This document shows positions 17,846 to 26,805 of a DNA stretch of 64,000 bases, piece after piece (the first letter of the stretch is position 1; each line of letters starts with the position of its first letter). The DNA comes from Mucilaginibacter sp. CSA2-8R (GTDB lineage Bacteria; Bacteroidota; Bacteroidia; Sphingobacteriales; Sphingobacteriaceae), in NCBI RefSeq assembly GCF_038806765.1, contig NZ_CP152389.1:1736001-1800000 (forward strand), in the 5' to 3' direction. The notes under the pieces were generated by a model. That model searched no databases and was not told the DNA's origin. It saw only the letters and a list, made by a program, of their open reading frames with translations. A program made the translations under genes and the position numbers.

Positions 17846-18673
17846 TCACATACCTGCTTTAGTTAATTGAACCGAACTGTCTGACGGCGCTGCAAAACTA
17901 TTGGCAATGATGCCCTCATTTAAATATTTAGAAGTATAGCTGTTTACGTTGGCACTGATAAACAGCATATTTTTACCCTTAATTAAATCAATGATATGAT
18001 TAGAAACCTCTGGTGATACTGCCGGGCAACCGAAGCTGCGACCTAAGCGACCTAATTGCTTAATGGTGTTTTCGCATACATAGTTAGCAGCGTGCAATAC
18101 CACTGAACGGGCACGGGCATTGCTGTTAAAGCCTGCATCCATACCATTGAGGCGTAACGAGCGGCCATGTTTACCGTAGTAAATATCATCAGTTACATAA
18201 AAGCCCAGGCTGCTTTGATGCGAGTCGGCCTTGTCAGAAAACTGAGTGGCCATGTCATTGCCACTACCTTCGCCGTGCGCTACCCAGGTGTTGAGTAATA
18301 GTTGCTTCTTAAGCAAGTCAATAATCCACATGCGCTTTTGCGAACTGGCTTTATTAAAATCTATTACGGTAACCACGGTACTCGTAGGCGATAGTTTTTC
18401 GTTGTCTTTTAAGTTATAATAACCTACCACCGCTTTCTGAAAAACTTCATAGTCCATACCTACTGCTTTTAAGCCGGCAGTTTGATATACATCAGCAACA
18501 TAGTTTTCAAAAGCACTGTGTACAACAGCCGCTTTAGCTTCTTTCTTAGTAGCCATAGCAGCGTTTTTTACCGTGGCCGAACGTGAACTTATAATAGCAG
18601 AGGTAAGAATAACAAGAAGGGTAATAGCTAACCAGAATTTTCTCTTCATATGTCCGTTGATAGTTTTAATCAT
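17846..18673 (-). CDS. Murein L,D-transpeptidase catalytic domain family protein
   Basis: An exported 275-residue protein of the YkuD_2-like family. A hydrophobic N-terminal segment (WLAITLLVILTSAII) is followed by the catalytic region with SNARARSVVLHAANYV and the nucleophile-bearing RSFGCPAVSPEV. Homologues form 3-3 or related crosslinks in peptidoglycan or attach proteins to it; the substrate here is not known. An alternative ATG at 18649 (MKRKFWLAIT) would give a more typical signal sequence and may be the true start. Monocistronic, closed by a strong hairpin. Confidence 0.85.
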   Translation of the reverse strand: MIKTINGHMKRKFWLAITLLVILTSAIISSRSATVKNAAMATKKEAKAAVVHSAFENYVADVYQTAGLKAVGMDYEVFQKAVVGYYNLKDNEKLSPTSTVVTVIDFNKASSQKRMWIIDLLKKQLLLNTWVAHGEGSGNDMATQFSDKADSHQSSLGFYVTDDIYYGKHGRSLRLNGMDAGFNSNARARSVVLHAANYVCENTIKQLGRLGRSFGCPAVSPEVSNHIIDLIKGKNMLFISANVNSYTSKYLNEGIIANSFAAPSDSSVQLTKAGM

Positions 18674-18829
18674 CTGTTATGGTGTTAAAAGAGTCAACAG
18701 GCTTAAGTTGATAATTATATGTTTTTGTGATTGTAACACAAATATAATTAAACCGCTGCCTGGTTAGGTCATTACATTCTCATATATCTTAACCCCTAAA
18801 TTGCTAAAAAAGTTTAATAATAGCTTTGC

Positions 18830-19408
18830 TTACTGCACCCATTTAACTTTTTCTTCTAATGGCGTTTTTCTTACCCCTTCAGGGTTGGCGTCGCTATAGC
18901 CAAGATACAAAAGGCCTAAAACCTGATCATCGGCACCTAAGTTCAAATATTCTTTCATCACCGGTTTTAAGGTAGCGCCACCAGTGCTCCAGAAAGACCC
19001 TATGTTTAAAGAGGTTGCACCTAACAACAGGTTTTGTATAGCGCATGATGCTGCAGCAACTTCTTCAACCACTGGTATTTTTGATAATTCGCTGCGGTGC
19101 ATAATGGCCACTACTACGTGCGACACATTAGCACCCATGTTAGCTAGGTTATTGTAAGTGGCCGGATTAAAATTGTCGCCTGCTGCTTGTTTATATAATT
19201 CGGCATGTTGCTGGCAAAAAGCAACCGGGTTTTCATAAACTACAAAACGCCAAGGTTCGGTATAAGCATGCGTTGGCGCCCAGTCGGCCAGCTCAAGTAG
19301 TGCAGCCACATGGCCATTAGGAATTTTCTGCCCGTTCATCATACCGGGTTTAATGGTACGACGGGTTTTGATAATTTGCGACAGGTTTGCAAATGTTTGA
19401 TTATCCAT
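18830..19408 (-). CDS. Nitroreductase family FMN oxidoreductase
   Basis: 192-residue cytosolic flavoprotein. The family pattern is present: the N-terminal IIKTRRTIKPG (FMN phosphate-binding arginines), ADWAPTHAYTEPWRFVVYE, the mid-protein ASCAIQNLLLGATSLNIGSFWSTG and DQVLGLLYLGY before the end. Such enzymes use NAD(P)H to reduce nitro compounds or quinones; the natural substrate is not predictable. It resembles the single-domain YdjA-like subgroup. Stand-alone between the endonuclease III-like gene and a region without clear signals. Confidence 0.9.
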   Translation of the reverse strand: MDNQTFANLSQIIKTRRTIKPGMMNGQKIPNGHVAALLELADWAPTHAYTEPWRFVVYENPVAFCQQHAELYKQAAGDNFNPATYNNLANMGANVSHVVVAIMHRSELSKIPVVEEVAAASCAIQNLLLGATSLNIGSFWSTGGATLKPVMKEYLNLGADDQVLGLLYLGYSDANPEGVRKTPLEEKVKWVQ

Positions 19409-19482
19409 AAAGTATTAGTTTGTACGCTGAGTTTTGCCGCAAAAGTAAATTAAATACCTCGAATAACGATTTGGCTAGTATG

Positions 19483-20205
19483 TTATTTATCTGTTAATAC
19501 GGCTTGTTTCAACATCAGCTTTTGACCGGTAGGGCATAAATCCAGCAATACACATTGCTGGCAGGCAGGCTTATAATGAAAGCAAACTTTCTGCCCATGC
19601 CGCATCATTACCTGGTGATTATCGTACACATCCTGCGCTGTAAAATCCGGCGGGAGCAAATCTTCAAGTACTTTATGAGCTTTGGCTTCGCCAATTTTTT
19701 CGTTAATGATACCCAAGCGTGCTGCCACTCTAAAATGATGTGAATCTACCGGAAGCGCTTTACCCCGAAGCGTACTGAACGACAATACTGCAGCACTGGT
19801 TTTAGGGCCAACTCCCGGCAGGTTTTCCAGCCATTGGCGTGCACTTAACACATCCATGTCTGCTAAAAAATTTAGAGATAATTCGCCGCGCTGTTCTGTA
19901 ACAAGCCGCAACACTTGTTGTATACGCGGTGCCTTTTGTTCTGGCCAGGTACAGGGGGTAATAGCAGCTTCTACTTCGCCTACCGGCGCATCACGCACCG
20001 CATCCCATGAACCAAATTGGCCAATTAGCTGCTGAAAGGCTTTGCCCGAATCATGATTTTTAGTACGATGCGAGAGTAGGGCCGAGATCAGTTCGCTCAT
20101 CGGGTCTAAATCATGAAAGTATTTAATTTGTGTTCCGTAAACATCTGATAAGCGATGGTGCACCTCTAACACAAACGCCTCTTTATCTATAACTTCAGTT
20201 ACCAT
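19483..20205 (-). CDS. nth: Endonuclease III family DNA glycosylase
   Basis: Base excision repair enzyme, 240 residues. The HhH-GPD core reads LPGVGPKTSAAVLSF with the candidate lyase lysine in GVGPKT, then the catalytic aspartate in PVDSHHFRVAARLG. The C-terminal 4Fe-4S loop follows the rule C-x6-C-x2-C-x5-C (CFHYKPACQQCVLLDLC). Both K and D are present, so it can act as bifunctional glycosylase/AP lyase. The window does not show whether the genome has a second, more canonical nth; this one has an N-terminal region longer and more divergent than E. coli Nth, so the symbol is given with caution. Confidence 0.85.
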   Translation of the reverse strand: MVTEVIDKEAFVLEVHHRLSDVYGTQIKYFHDLDPMSELISALLSHRTKNHDSGKAFQQLIGQFGSWDAVRDAPVGEVEAAITPCTWPEQKAPRIQQVLRLVTEQRGELSLNFLADMDVLSARQWLENLPGVGPKTSAAVLSFSTLRGKALPVDSHHFRVAARLGIINEKIGEAKAHKVLEDLLPPDFTAQDVYDNHQVMMRHGQKVCFHYKPACQQCVLLDLCPTGQKLMLKQAVLTDK

Positions 20206-20372
20206 AGCTTTATATTGGTTACGTTAAACACAGGTAAGGCTTATTAGCAAATTTACCGGTTAATATTTGCACCAATATGTATGCCGAACAGTGTTATAGT
20301 TTATCAGAAACAGAAGTTTTATGTGTAAACTCTATTACTGCGGTAGAAAATATATTTTGTTAAAACAGAAAT

Positions 20373-20402
20373 AGCCCGATTATAATGCCTACCTTGCGGG
20401 CT
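20373..20402 (+). promoter_or_regulatory. 5' leader stem-loop before the cold shock gene
   Basis: AGCCCG (20373-20378) pairs with CGGGCT (20397-20402) 12 bases before the start codon. Cold shock leaders are often temperature-sensitive; that role here is inference. Confidence 0.4.
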
Positions 20403-20414
20403 CAATATAATATA

Positions 20415-20609
20415 ATGCAAAAAGAAGGAACAGTAAAGTTTTTCAACACCGAGAAAGGTTTTGGATTCATCACAGAGAGTGGCAGCAACAATGACGTGTT
20501 TGTACACTCTACTGGCCTCATCGATCAGGTTCGTGAAAACGACAAAGTAAGTTTCGATGTGGAACAAGGCCGTAAAGGTCTTAATGCGGTAAATGTAAAA
20601 GTAATCTAA
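20415..20609 (+). CDS. Cold shock protein (CSD, CspA family)
   Basis: A 64-residue single cold shock domain, an RNA/ssDNA-binding chaperone. RNP1 is KGFGFI, RNP2 is VFVHST, and the opening is GTVKFFN, all canonical. The start used is the ATG at 20415 (MQKEGTVKFFN); the frame is open for 10 more codons but those residues are not family-like and overlap the leader hairpin. It is monocistronic and followed by a clear terminator. Confidence 0.95.
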   Translation: MQKEGTVKFFNTEKGFGFITESGSNNDVFVHSTGLIDQVRENDKVSFDVEQGRKGLNAVNVKVI

Positions 20610-20636
20610 GAATCACTATAATATTTATATCGTTAG

Positions 20637-20667
20637 CACCCGTCAGTTTTGGCGGGTGTTTTTTTAT
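20637..20667 (+). terminator. Terminator of the cold shock gene
   Basis: CACCCGTC and GGCGGGTG (20637-20658, one G-T pair) around AGTTTT, followed by seven T. Confidence 0.9.
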
Positions 20668-20748
20668 GCCTTTTCTGCAAGCTTATCAACTTCGCTCATA
20701 CCTGAAATTGGTATATTGGTCCGGTAATCGCATCTAACCTGTACAATC

Positions 20749-21876
20749 GTGCCGATAAAAAAAAGAAATAGCAAACTTATTATTACCATTGATAAAGTTG
20801 CGCGTGTTATTAATTTCATTTTCGCGCTGCTATTGTTGCTTAGTATCCTGGCTGGTTTTATAAGTCCGCAAATTTGCTGGCCTTTAGCGTTAGCCGGTTT
20901 ATGCTACAGTATATTTTTGCTTGGAAATTTGTTTTTTGTGATTTATTGGATTGCCCGGGCCAACCGTTTTGTACTGGTATCACTGGCCTGTATCCTGATT
21001 GGCTGGAAGCCATTGATTAATACTATCGGTTTTCATTTGCGGCAACCGGCAGATCTACACAAAAGTCCTGGTAATATCAGAATCATGACTTTTAATGTGC
21101 ATGATTTTAATACCGAATTGCCTAATCGCGACAGCAGCCAGCACGCCATGCTTCAGTTGCTTAAAAGTAAGCAGCCGGATGTAGTCTGCTTTCAGGAGTA
21201 TTATAGCTGGCGCAGTGACAACCCATACCAAATTACTGATAGTATCAAAAAAGCATTAGGCGTGTCTTACCATTACTTTAAACCTTTTGCCGGTACTACT
21301 ACTTACGACATTGGCCTGGCTATTTTTTCACGGTTCCCGATTGTCGATACGGGGTTGATTAGCGCACAGCAAGCTGACAAAGAGCTGGATCCGGGTATTT
21401 TTTGTGATATCCGCAGAGGTAAGCAGACGTTTCGTGTTTACGATCTGCATCTGCGCTCTGTGTCTTTCGATGCTGTTGATTATGAATATATTAATCAGGT
21501 TGCGGCACATAAGCAAATCCGGCTCCAGCCTACATTACATATTATAAGTAAACTTAAAAGTGCGTTTACAGACAGGAGCGATCAGGTAAAATTGCTTAGG
21601 CATCACGTCTTAACCTACAATAACCCATTTATTTTTGCAGGCGATTTTAACGATACACCCACGTCTTATGTATTTACTCAACTTAGCAGCGGTTTAAAAA
21701 GCGCTTTTGCCAGCCGGGGTTCTGGCTTTGGTGTAACTTATGAGAGTTATTTGCCTGACTTACAACTCGATCATATCTTGCTTAGCCCAACTATTAAAGT
21801 AAAATACTTTAAGATATTTAAAGAAACCATTTCTGATCATTACCCGGTAATTGCAGATCTGTCATTGGAGCAATAA
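20749..21876 (+). CDS. Membrane-anchored endonuclease/exonuclease/phosphatase family protein
   Basis: 375 residues starting at a GTG. The first about 100 residues hold three hydrophobic segments (FIFALLLLLSILAGFI, LALAGLCYSIFLLGNLFFVIYW, FVLVSLACILIGW). The remainder is an EEP hydrolase domain: RIMTFNVHDFN, VCFQEYYSW with the metal-binding glutamate, the DLHLRS segment, GDFNDTP and the terminal ISDHYPVIADL with the catalytic histidine. The active site should face outside. Members act on phosphodiester bonds in nucleic acids, lipids or other molecules; the substrate is unknown. This N-terminal membrane plus EEP layout is common in Bacteroidota. Confidence 0.87.
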   Translation: MPIKKRNSKLIITIDKVARVINFIFALLLLLSILAGFISPQICWPLALAGLCYSIFLLGNLFFVIYWIARANRFVLVSLACILIGWKPLINTIGFHLRQPADLHKSPGNIRIMTFNVHDFNTELPNRDSSQHAMLQLLKSKQPDVVCFQEYYSWRSDNPYQITDSIKKALGVSYHYFKPFAGTTTYDIGLAIFSRFPIVDTGLISAQQADKELDPGIFCDIRRGKQTFRVYDLHLRSVSFDAVDYEYINQVAAHKQIRLQPTLHIISKLKSAFTDRSDQVKLLRHHVLTYNNPFIFAGDFNDTPTSYVFTQLSSGLKSAFASRGSGFGVTYESYLPDLQLDHILLSPTIKVKYFKIFKETISDHYPVIADLSLEQ

Positions 21877-21974
21877 AGAAAAATTTCGTTTGCTTATCAT
21901 CCTTAGTCGCTAAAAGTCCAGCAATCTTAAATTGCAATTTATCCCAGAGTTATAAAGTGATTTTTGACTTGATT

Positions 21975-22000
21975 AAGCGCAATATTGCGATATTGCGCTT
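21975..22000 (+). terminator. Hairpin downstream of the EEP gene
   Basis: Perfect 11-base arms AAGCGCAATAT / ATATTGCGCTT around TGCG. It lies about 100 bases after the stop and lacks a long T run. The rest of 21877-22190 is AT-rich with no open frame or motif that I can support. Confidence 0.5.
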
Positions 22001-22190
22001 ATTTGCATAACTATAATGATTTTTAAAAACAGGCATAGCAGCTTATACGGCGCTATTATCAATAATATTTAAATTAAGGTTAAACCTTTAACTAATTAAT
22101 CGGTATATATTACGTTAACCTTTAACTTATCATATTTTAATATTTGAGCAAGAAACAAAATTTATAGAGCTAATAGTTGTATAGAAATTT

Positions 22191-22198
22191 TATATTTG
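22191..22198 (+). promoter_or_regulatory. -7 promoter element of the MarR gene
   Basis: TATATTTG matches the Bacteroidota -7 consensus TAnnTTTG and lies 12 bases before the ATG at 22211. No good -33 TTTG was found at normal spacing. Confidence 0.5.
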
Positions 22199-22210
22199 GC
22201 TGCCTTCAAA

Positions 22211-22891
22211 ATGGAATCTTATAAGCTGGTACATCAATTGTTAAATTTGGTTGAGCAATTCGAAAAGGATAATGCATCTGCCAAAATGTCGATACAAGGA
22301 TTTGCCGGATTTCTGGTTAATCATTTAGAAAAAGATACTCCTGCAGCTGCTGCACCCGATATTAGGTTTGGAAAAAATGAAAAGCAAGCACAGGATTTAG
22401 CTTATCAGATTGATAATAGCATTGCCCGCTTATTTATATACATGAGCCGGTATGCAAAGTCGTACGTAAAAAAAGCGCTTGATGGCACACCTCTGCAAAC
22501 TGCCGAAGACTTTACCTGTCTTGCCATTTTGTTAACCCACGATAACATGTCTAAGGGCGACCTGATCAGCCGTAATTTGCAAGAAAAAACATCAGGTACC
22601 GAGGTAATAAGGCGCTTAATTAATGCAGATTTAGTTATGCAGTGGGACGATGATAAAGATAAGCGTGGCAAACGTATATCTATTACCGAAACCGGCAGAC
22701 AGCTGTTGTATAAAGTTTTTGGCGATATGGATCATGTAGGCCAAATAATTACGGGCGACTTGAGCTTGTCAGAAAAACTGGTGCTGCAGCATCTGCTGCA
22801 AAAGCTCGAAAGTTTCCACTACCAGCAGCACGAACAAAAAACAATTACTTCAAAGGCGGACCTGCTGGAGTTTACGAAAAGTATAGCTTAA
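22211..22891 (+). CDS. MarR-family winged-helix transcriptional regulator
   Basis: 226 residues. The C-terminal half carries a MarR-type winged helix: AEDFTCLAILLTHDNMSKGDLISRNLQEKTSGTEVIRRL forms helices 2-4 with the recognition helix, then the wing DDKDKRGKRISITETG. The N-terminal half is helical with a charged linker. The ATG at 22211 (MESYKLVHQLL) is preferred over the TTG at 22196 because the latter belongs to a -7 promoter box. It is followed after about 80 bases by the 2-oxoadipate/2-hydroxyglutarate pair, which has its own -7 element; a regulatory link is possible but not shown. Confidence 0.82.
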   Translation: MESYKLVHQLLNLVEQFEKDNASAKMSIQGFAGFLVNHLEKDTPAAAAPDIRFGKNEKQAQDLAYQIDNSIARLFIYMSRYAKSYVKKALDGTPLQTAEDFTCLAILLTHDNMSKGDLISRNLQEKTSGTEVIRRLINADLVMQWDDDKDKRGKRISITETGRQLLYKVFGDMDHVGQIITGDLSLSEKLVLQHLLQKLESFHYQQHEQKTITSKADLLEFTKSIA

Positions 22892-22937
22892 GCGTTAAGT
22901 TTTTATAAAGCATATTTTAGTAGACGGTGGCATTAAT

Positions 22938-22945
22938 TATATTTG
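22938..22945 (+). promoter_or_regulatory. -7 promoter element before the DUF1338 gene
   Basis: TATATTTG, a full match to TAnnTTTG, 26 bases upstream of the ATG at 22972. Confidence 0.5.
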
Positions 22946-22971
22946 AATGTCGCTTGTAAAACTTCTCTGTT

Positions 22972-23877
22972 ATGCATTTTGAACAGCAAACGCCATTAAA
23001 CGCTTTCCTAAATATCCTTTTTGATCGTTACCAAGAAAAGGTTCCTGCAGTAAAAAAAGTTACTGATGCACTGGTTGCGCAAGGCGTAGTTAAATCGCAA
23101 CAAGATATAGTAAACGATCATATCGCTTTTCGTACGCTTGGTGTGCCACATCTGGGTATTCAGTCATTCGAGAAGATTTTTTTGCATCACGGATATCAAA
23201 AGCGGGATTATTACTATTTTGAAGGAAAAAAGCTGAACGCCTATTGGTATGCACCCCCATCCGACCAATATCCACGTATTTTTATGAGCGAGCTGATGGT
23301 CAGTGATTTATCTGAGCAAGCGCAAAAGATCATTCACCGATATACCGATCCTATACAGGCTGACCCGGTTAATGGGTTGAATTTTAACGACGGGCTGCAG
23401 ATCGGAGAGTTTTTCCACCGGTCGCTATGGCCTTTGCCATCCAAGCACGACTACGAGTTGCTGTTGGCCGAGAGTGAATATGCAGCTTGGGTAATTTATA
23501 ACCGTTATTATTTAAATCATTATACCATCAGCGTGCATGCGCTTAAAGAAGGGTATAATCATATCGAACAATTTGACGCTTTTGTTGAAGGTTTAGGCAT
23601 AAGGCTAAATACCTCGGGCGGCAAAATAAAAGTTAGCGGCGACGGGTTATTGAAACAAAGCAGTACTGTAGCCGAAATGCAGGAAGCCACCTTTGCCGAT
23701 GGCGAAACGATGAGCATAGCCGGCAGTTATGTAGAATTTGCCGAACGGCTCCCCTTGCCCGAGTATGCCGACATGCCTGCTAACCAATTAACGCCGGCCC
23801 ATCGCCGTAACGGTTTTGAAACCAACAATGCCGATAAAATTTTTGAGAGCACTTACACCGGGCAAACTAAAGCATAG
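22972..23877 (+). CDS. hglS: 2-oxoadipate dioxygenase/decarboxylase (DUF1338, HglS family)
   Basis: 301 residues of the DUF1338/VOC-like family. In Pseudomonas putida the founding enzyme converts 2-oxoadipate to D-2-hydroxyglutarate with iron and O2. Visible here are the metal/substrate site NDHIAFRTLG (H50 and R54), the later NHYTISVHAL with a second histidine, and GSYVEFAERLPLPEYA with a candidate glutamate ligand. Only 3 bases separate its stop from a YdiJ-type D-2-hydroxyglutarate dehydrogenase gene, so product and next substrate match. The function is assigned from family knowledge plus this neighbour; the protein is shorter than the P. putida enzyme (about 460 residues). Confidence 0.82.
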   Translation: MHFEQQTPLNAFLNILFDRYQEKVPAVKKVTDALVAQGVVKSQQDIVNDHIAFRTLGVPHLGIQSFEKIFLHHGYQKRDYYYFEGKKLNAYWYAPPSDQYPRIFMSELMVSDLSEQAQKIIHRYTDPIQADPVNGLNFNDGLQIGEFFHRSLWPLPSKHDYELLLAESEYAAWVIYNRYYLNHYTISVHALKEGYNHIEQFDAFVEGLGIRLNTSGGKIKVSGDGLLKQSSTVAEMQEATFADGETMSIAGSYVEFAERLPLPEYADMPANQLTPAHRRNGFETNNADKIFESTYTGQTKA

Positions 23878-23880
23878 TTA

Positions 23881-26802
23881 ATGCAGCAGCAATTAGCGCA
23901 TTTGGCCAGCGAGTTGCAGGGAGAGTTGTTTTACGACCTTGCTATGCGTACCCTGTATGCTACCGATGCATCAGCCTACGCCGAAATGCCGCTGGCTGTT
24001 GCCTTGCCGCAGAACATTGATGATTTAAAAAGGCTGATTGCTTTTGCCCGTGACCAAAAGGTGTCACTCATACCGCGCACCGCAGGTACATCGTTGGCCG
24101 GACAAGTGGTGGGTAGCGGCATTGTGGTAGATGTGTCTAAACACTTTACCCAGATACTGGAAGTAAACGCTGTAGAAAGATGGGTGAGCGTGCAGCCGGG
24201 TGTGGTGCGTGATGAACTGAACCTGTTTTTAAAACCTTACGACTTACTGTTTGGTCCGGAAACATCAACGGCCAACCGCGCCATGATTGGCGGCATGGTA
24301 GGTAATAATTCATGCGGCTCTAATTCTATTGTTTACCACAGTACCCGCGAACATACGTTAGCCGTGAAGGCGTTGTTAAGCGATGGCTCTGAAGCCGAAT
24401 TTAAAGCGCTTAGTTTTGACGATTTCATCAAAAAGTGTTCGGGTGATACGCTCGAGGCTGAAGTTTACCGCAATATACGTAGCCTGCTAAGTGATTATGA
24501 AAATCAGGTTCAAATTAGGCGGGAGTTTCCAAAAAAAAGCATTGCCCGCCGCAACACCGGCTACGCCATTGATGTGTTATTGGATACTAATCCGTTTACG
24601 GCAGGCCAGGACGATTTTAATTTTTGCAAACTACTGGCCGGTTCCGAAGGTACTCTGGCTTTTATCACCGAAATAAAACTCAATCTTGAGCCGCTGCCAC
24701 CCAAAGAAAGTGGTTTACTATGCGTACATTTTAACACCGTTGATGAGGCCTTAAAGGCCAATCTGATTGCCTTGCAATATCAACCGCGGGCCAGTGAGTT
24801 AATTGATCATTATATCTTGGAGTGTACCAAAGATAACCTGGAGCAGAGCCAGAACCGGTTTTTTGTGCAGGGCGATCCGGGGGCAGTATTGGTGGTGGAA
24901 TATGCTGCAGAAACCCGCGATGAGGTAAAGGTCGTTGCTGCACAGGCAGAAGCCGATATGCGTGCAGCCAGTCTGGGCTATCATTTCCCATTACTGTTTG
25001 GTGAGGATACGCAACGGATATGGAAACTCAGAAAAGCAGGGCTGGGCTTGCTCAGTAATTTGCCGGGTGATGACAAGGCAGTACCGGTTATTGAAGATAC
25101 GGCGGTTGATGTACATGATTTACCGGCTTACATCCGCGATTTTGACGAGATACTCAAAAAACATGGCTTACATTCGGTACACTATGCACATGCCGGTTCG
25201 GGAGAGTTGCATTTGCGGCCCATCATCAACTTAAAAACCGAAGAAGGCAATCGTCTGTTCAGGCTTATTGCTCAGGAAATAGCAGCCTTGGTAAAAAAAT
25301 ACGGTGGCTCGTTAAGCGGCGAACACGGCGACGGGCGTTTACGAGGCGAATTTATTGAGCAGATGATTGGCAGCCACAATTACGGCTTACTAAAGTCTGT
25401 TAAGCAAACGTGGGACCCGCATCATATTTTTAATCCAGGCAAAATAGTAGATACGCCGCCGATGAACACCATGCTGAGGTATCAGCCCGGCCAGCAATCG
25501 CCTGATTTTAAAACCTATTTTCGTTATCAAAATCAAAATGTACTGCAACATGCCGAGCAGTGCAATGGCTCGGGCGATTGCCGTAAGTCGCACTTGATGG
25601 GCGGCACCATGTGCCCGTCGTACATGGCCACCCGCAACGAAAAAGATACTACACGGGCCCGGGCTAATATATTGCGTACCTTTTTAACTCAATCGGATAA
25701 GCTTAACCGCTTTGATCATGACGAAGTTAAACAGGTGATGGATTTATGCTTAAGCTGTAAAGGATGCAAATCGGAGTGCCCCTCAAACGTAGACATGGCC
25801 AAGCTTAAAGCTGAGTTTTTGCAGCATTACCAGGATGCCAACGGTGTGCCCTTACGGTCAAGGCTGATTGCTAATTACACAGCATCAGCACGCTTAGGGG
25901 CCGTATTACCTGGCTTATATAACCTGGTGATGACGCAGCCTTTTATCAGCAGTGTAATGAAGCGGTTAGTAGGATTTGCTCCGAACAGAAGTATGTCTAC
26001 ACTACATCAGTTTACTTTAAGAAACTGGTATAAAAAGCACGCCCAAGAGCGGCAGACTACCAAGTTTGACAGGGGCAGAGTTTACCTGTTTTGTGATGAG
26101 TTTACCAATTATCAGGATACTACTATCGGCATCAAAGCTGTTTTGCTGCTGGAGCGTTTAGGTTATGAGGTGATGATTCCCGAACACACCGAGAGCGGCC
26201 GTGCACATATCTCTAAAGGGTTACTGCGCCAGGCTAAAAAAATTGCTCATTGTAATGTAAAGCTGTTAAGTAACAAGATTACGGAAGCAACGCCGCTGGT
26301 AGGGGTAGAGCCATCGGCCATCCTAACTTTTAGAGATGAGTATCCGGATTTAGTAGATGATAGCCATTTACAGCAGGCCCGGCACTTAGCGAAGTGCAGT
26401 TTTTTAATTGATGAGTTTTTGGCCGCACAAATGCAAAAAGGCAACATTTCAGCAGCGCTTTTCAACAATGAGGCGAGGCTAATTAAAGTGCATGGCCATT
26501 GTCAGCAAAAAGCCTGGTCGGCGTTAAGTGCTACGCAGCAAATTCTATCGTTACCGGCAAATTACCGGGTAGAAATTATCCCATCAGGATGCTGTGGCAT
26601 GGCCGGCTCTTTTGGGTATGAGAAAGAGCATTACAATATTTCAATGCAGATTGCTGAGCTGGTTTTGCTGCCTGCAGTTCGCAATCAGCCCAATAATGTT
26701 ATCATCGCAGCTACAGGTACCAGCTGCCGGCACCAAATTAAAGATGGTGCAGGGATAAATGCCCTGCACCCGGTCGAAATTTTATTTAAGGCCTTAAAGT
26801 AG
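23881..26802 (+). CDS. ydiJ: YdiJ-like D-2-hydroxyglutarate dehydrogenase (FAD/4Fe-4S)
   Basis: A 973-residue fusion of a vanillyl-alcohol-oxidase-type FAD domain with a GlpC-like iron-sulfur module. FAD-side blocks: PRTAGTSLAGQVVGSG, GGMVGNNSCGSNSIVYHS, HAGSGELHLRP and GEHGDGRLRGEF. Iron-sulfur part: C-N-G-S-G-D-C with a following MCPSY, then CLSCKGCKSECPSNVDMA, and C-terminal CCG-type segments (VHGHCQQKAW, IPSGCCGMAGSFGYE). E. coli YdiJ oxidises D-2-hydroxyglutarate to 2-oxoglutarate. Located 3 bases after the DUF1338 gene, it should complete 2-oxoadipate conversion into the TCA cycle. Ends 3 bases before the convergent GH127 stop. Confidence 0.88.
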   Translation: MQQQLAHLASELQGELFYDLAMRTLYATDASAYAEMPLAVALPQNIDDLKRLIAFARDQKVSLIPRTAGTSLAGQVVGSGIVVDVSKHFTQILEVNAVERWVSVQPGVVRDELNLFLKPYDLLFGPETSTANRAMIGGMVGNNSCGSNSIVYHSTREHTLAVKALLSDGSEAEFKALSFDDFIKKCSGDTLEAEVYRNIRSLLSDYENQVQIRREFPKKSIARRNTGYAIDVLLDTNPFTAGQDDFNFCKLLAGSEGTLAFITEIKLNLEPLPPKESGLLCVHFNTVDEALKANLIALQYQPRASELIDHYILECTKDNLEQSQNRFFVQGDPGAVLVVEYAAETRDEVKVVAAQAEADMRAASLGYHFPLLFGEDTQRIWKLRKAGLGLLSNLPGDDKAVPVIEDTAVDVHDLPAYIRDFDEILKKHGLHSVHYAHAGSGELHLRPIINLKTEEGNRLFRLIAQEIAALVKKYGGSLSGEHGDGRLRGEFIEQMIGSHNYGLLKSVKQTWDPHHIFNPGKIVDTPPMNTMLRYQPGQQSPDFKTYFRYQNQNVLQHAEQCNGSGDCRKSHLMGGTMCPSYMATRNEKDTTRARANILRTFLTQSDKLNRFDHDEVKQVMDLCLSCKGCKSECPSNVDMAKLKAEFLQHYQDANGVPLRSRLIANYTASARLGAVLPGLYNLVMTQPFISSVMKRLVGFAPNRSMSTLHQFTLRNWYKKHAQERQTTKFDRGRVYLFCDEFTNYQDTTIGIKAVLLLERLGYEVMIPEHTESGRAHISKGLLRQAKKIAHCNVKLLSNKITEATPLVGVEPSAILTFRDEYPDLVDDSHLQQARHLAKCSFLIDEFLAAQMQKGNISAALFNNEARLIKVHGHCQQKAWSALSATQQILSLPANYRVEIIPSGCCGMAGSFGYEKEHYNISMQIAELVLLPAVRNQPNNVIIAATGTSCRHQIKDGAGINALHPVEILFKALK

Positions 26803-26805
26803 TAT

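Noticed and set aside
22196..22210. TTG start of the MarR gene
   Set aside because: The TTG is part of the TATATTTG promoter box; the ATG at 22211 fits.
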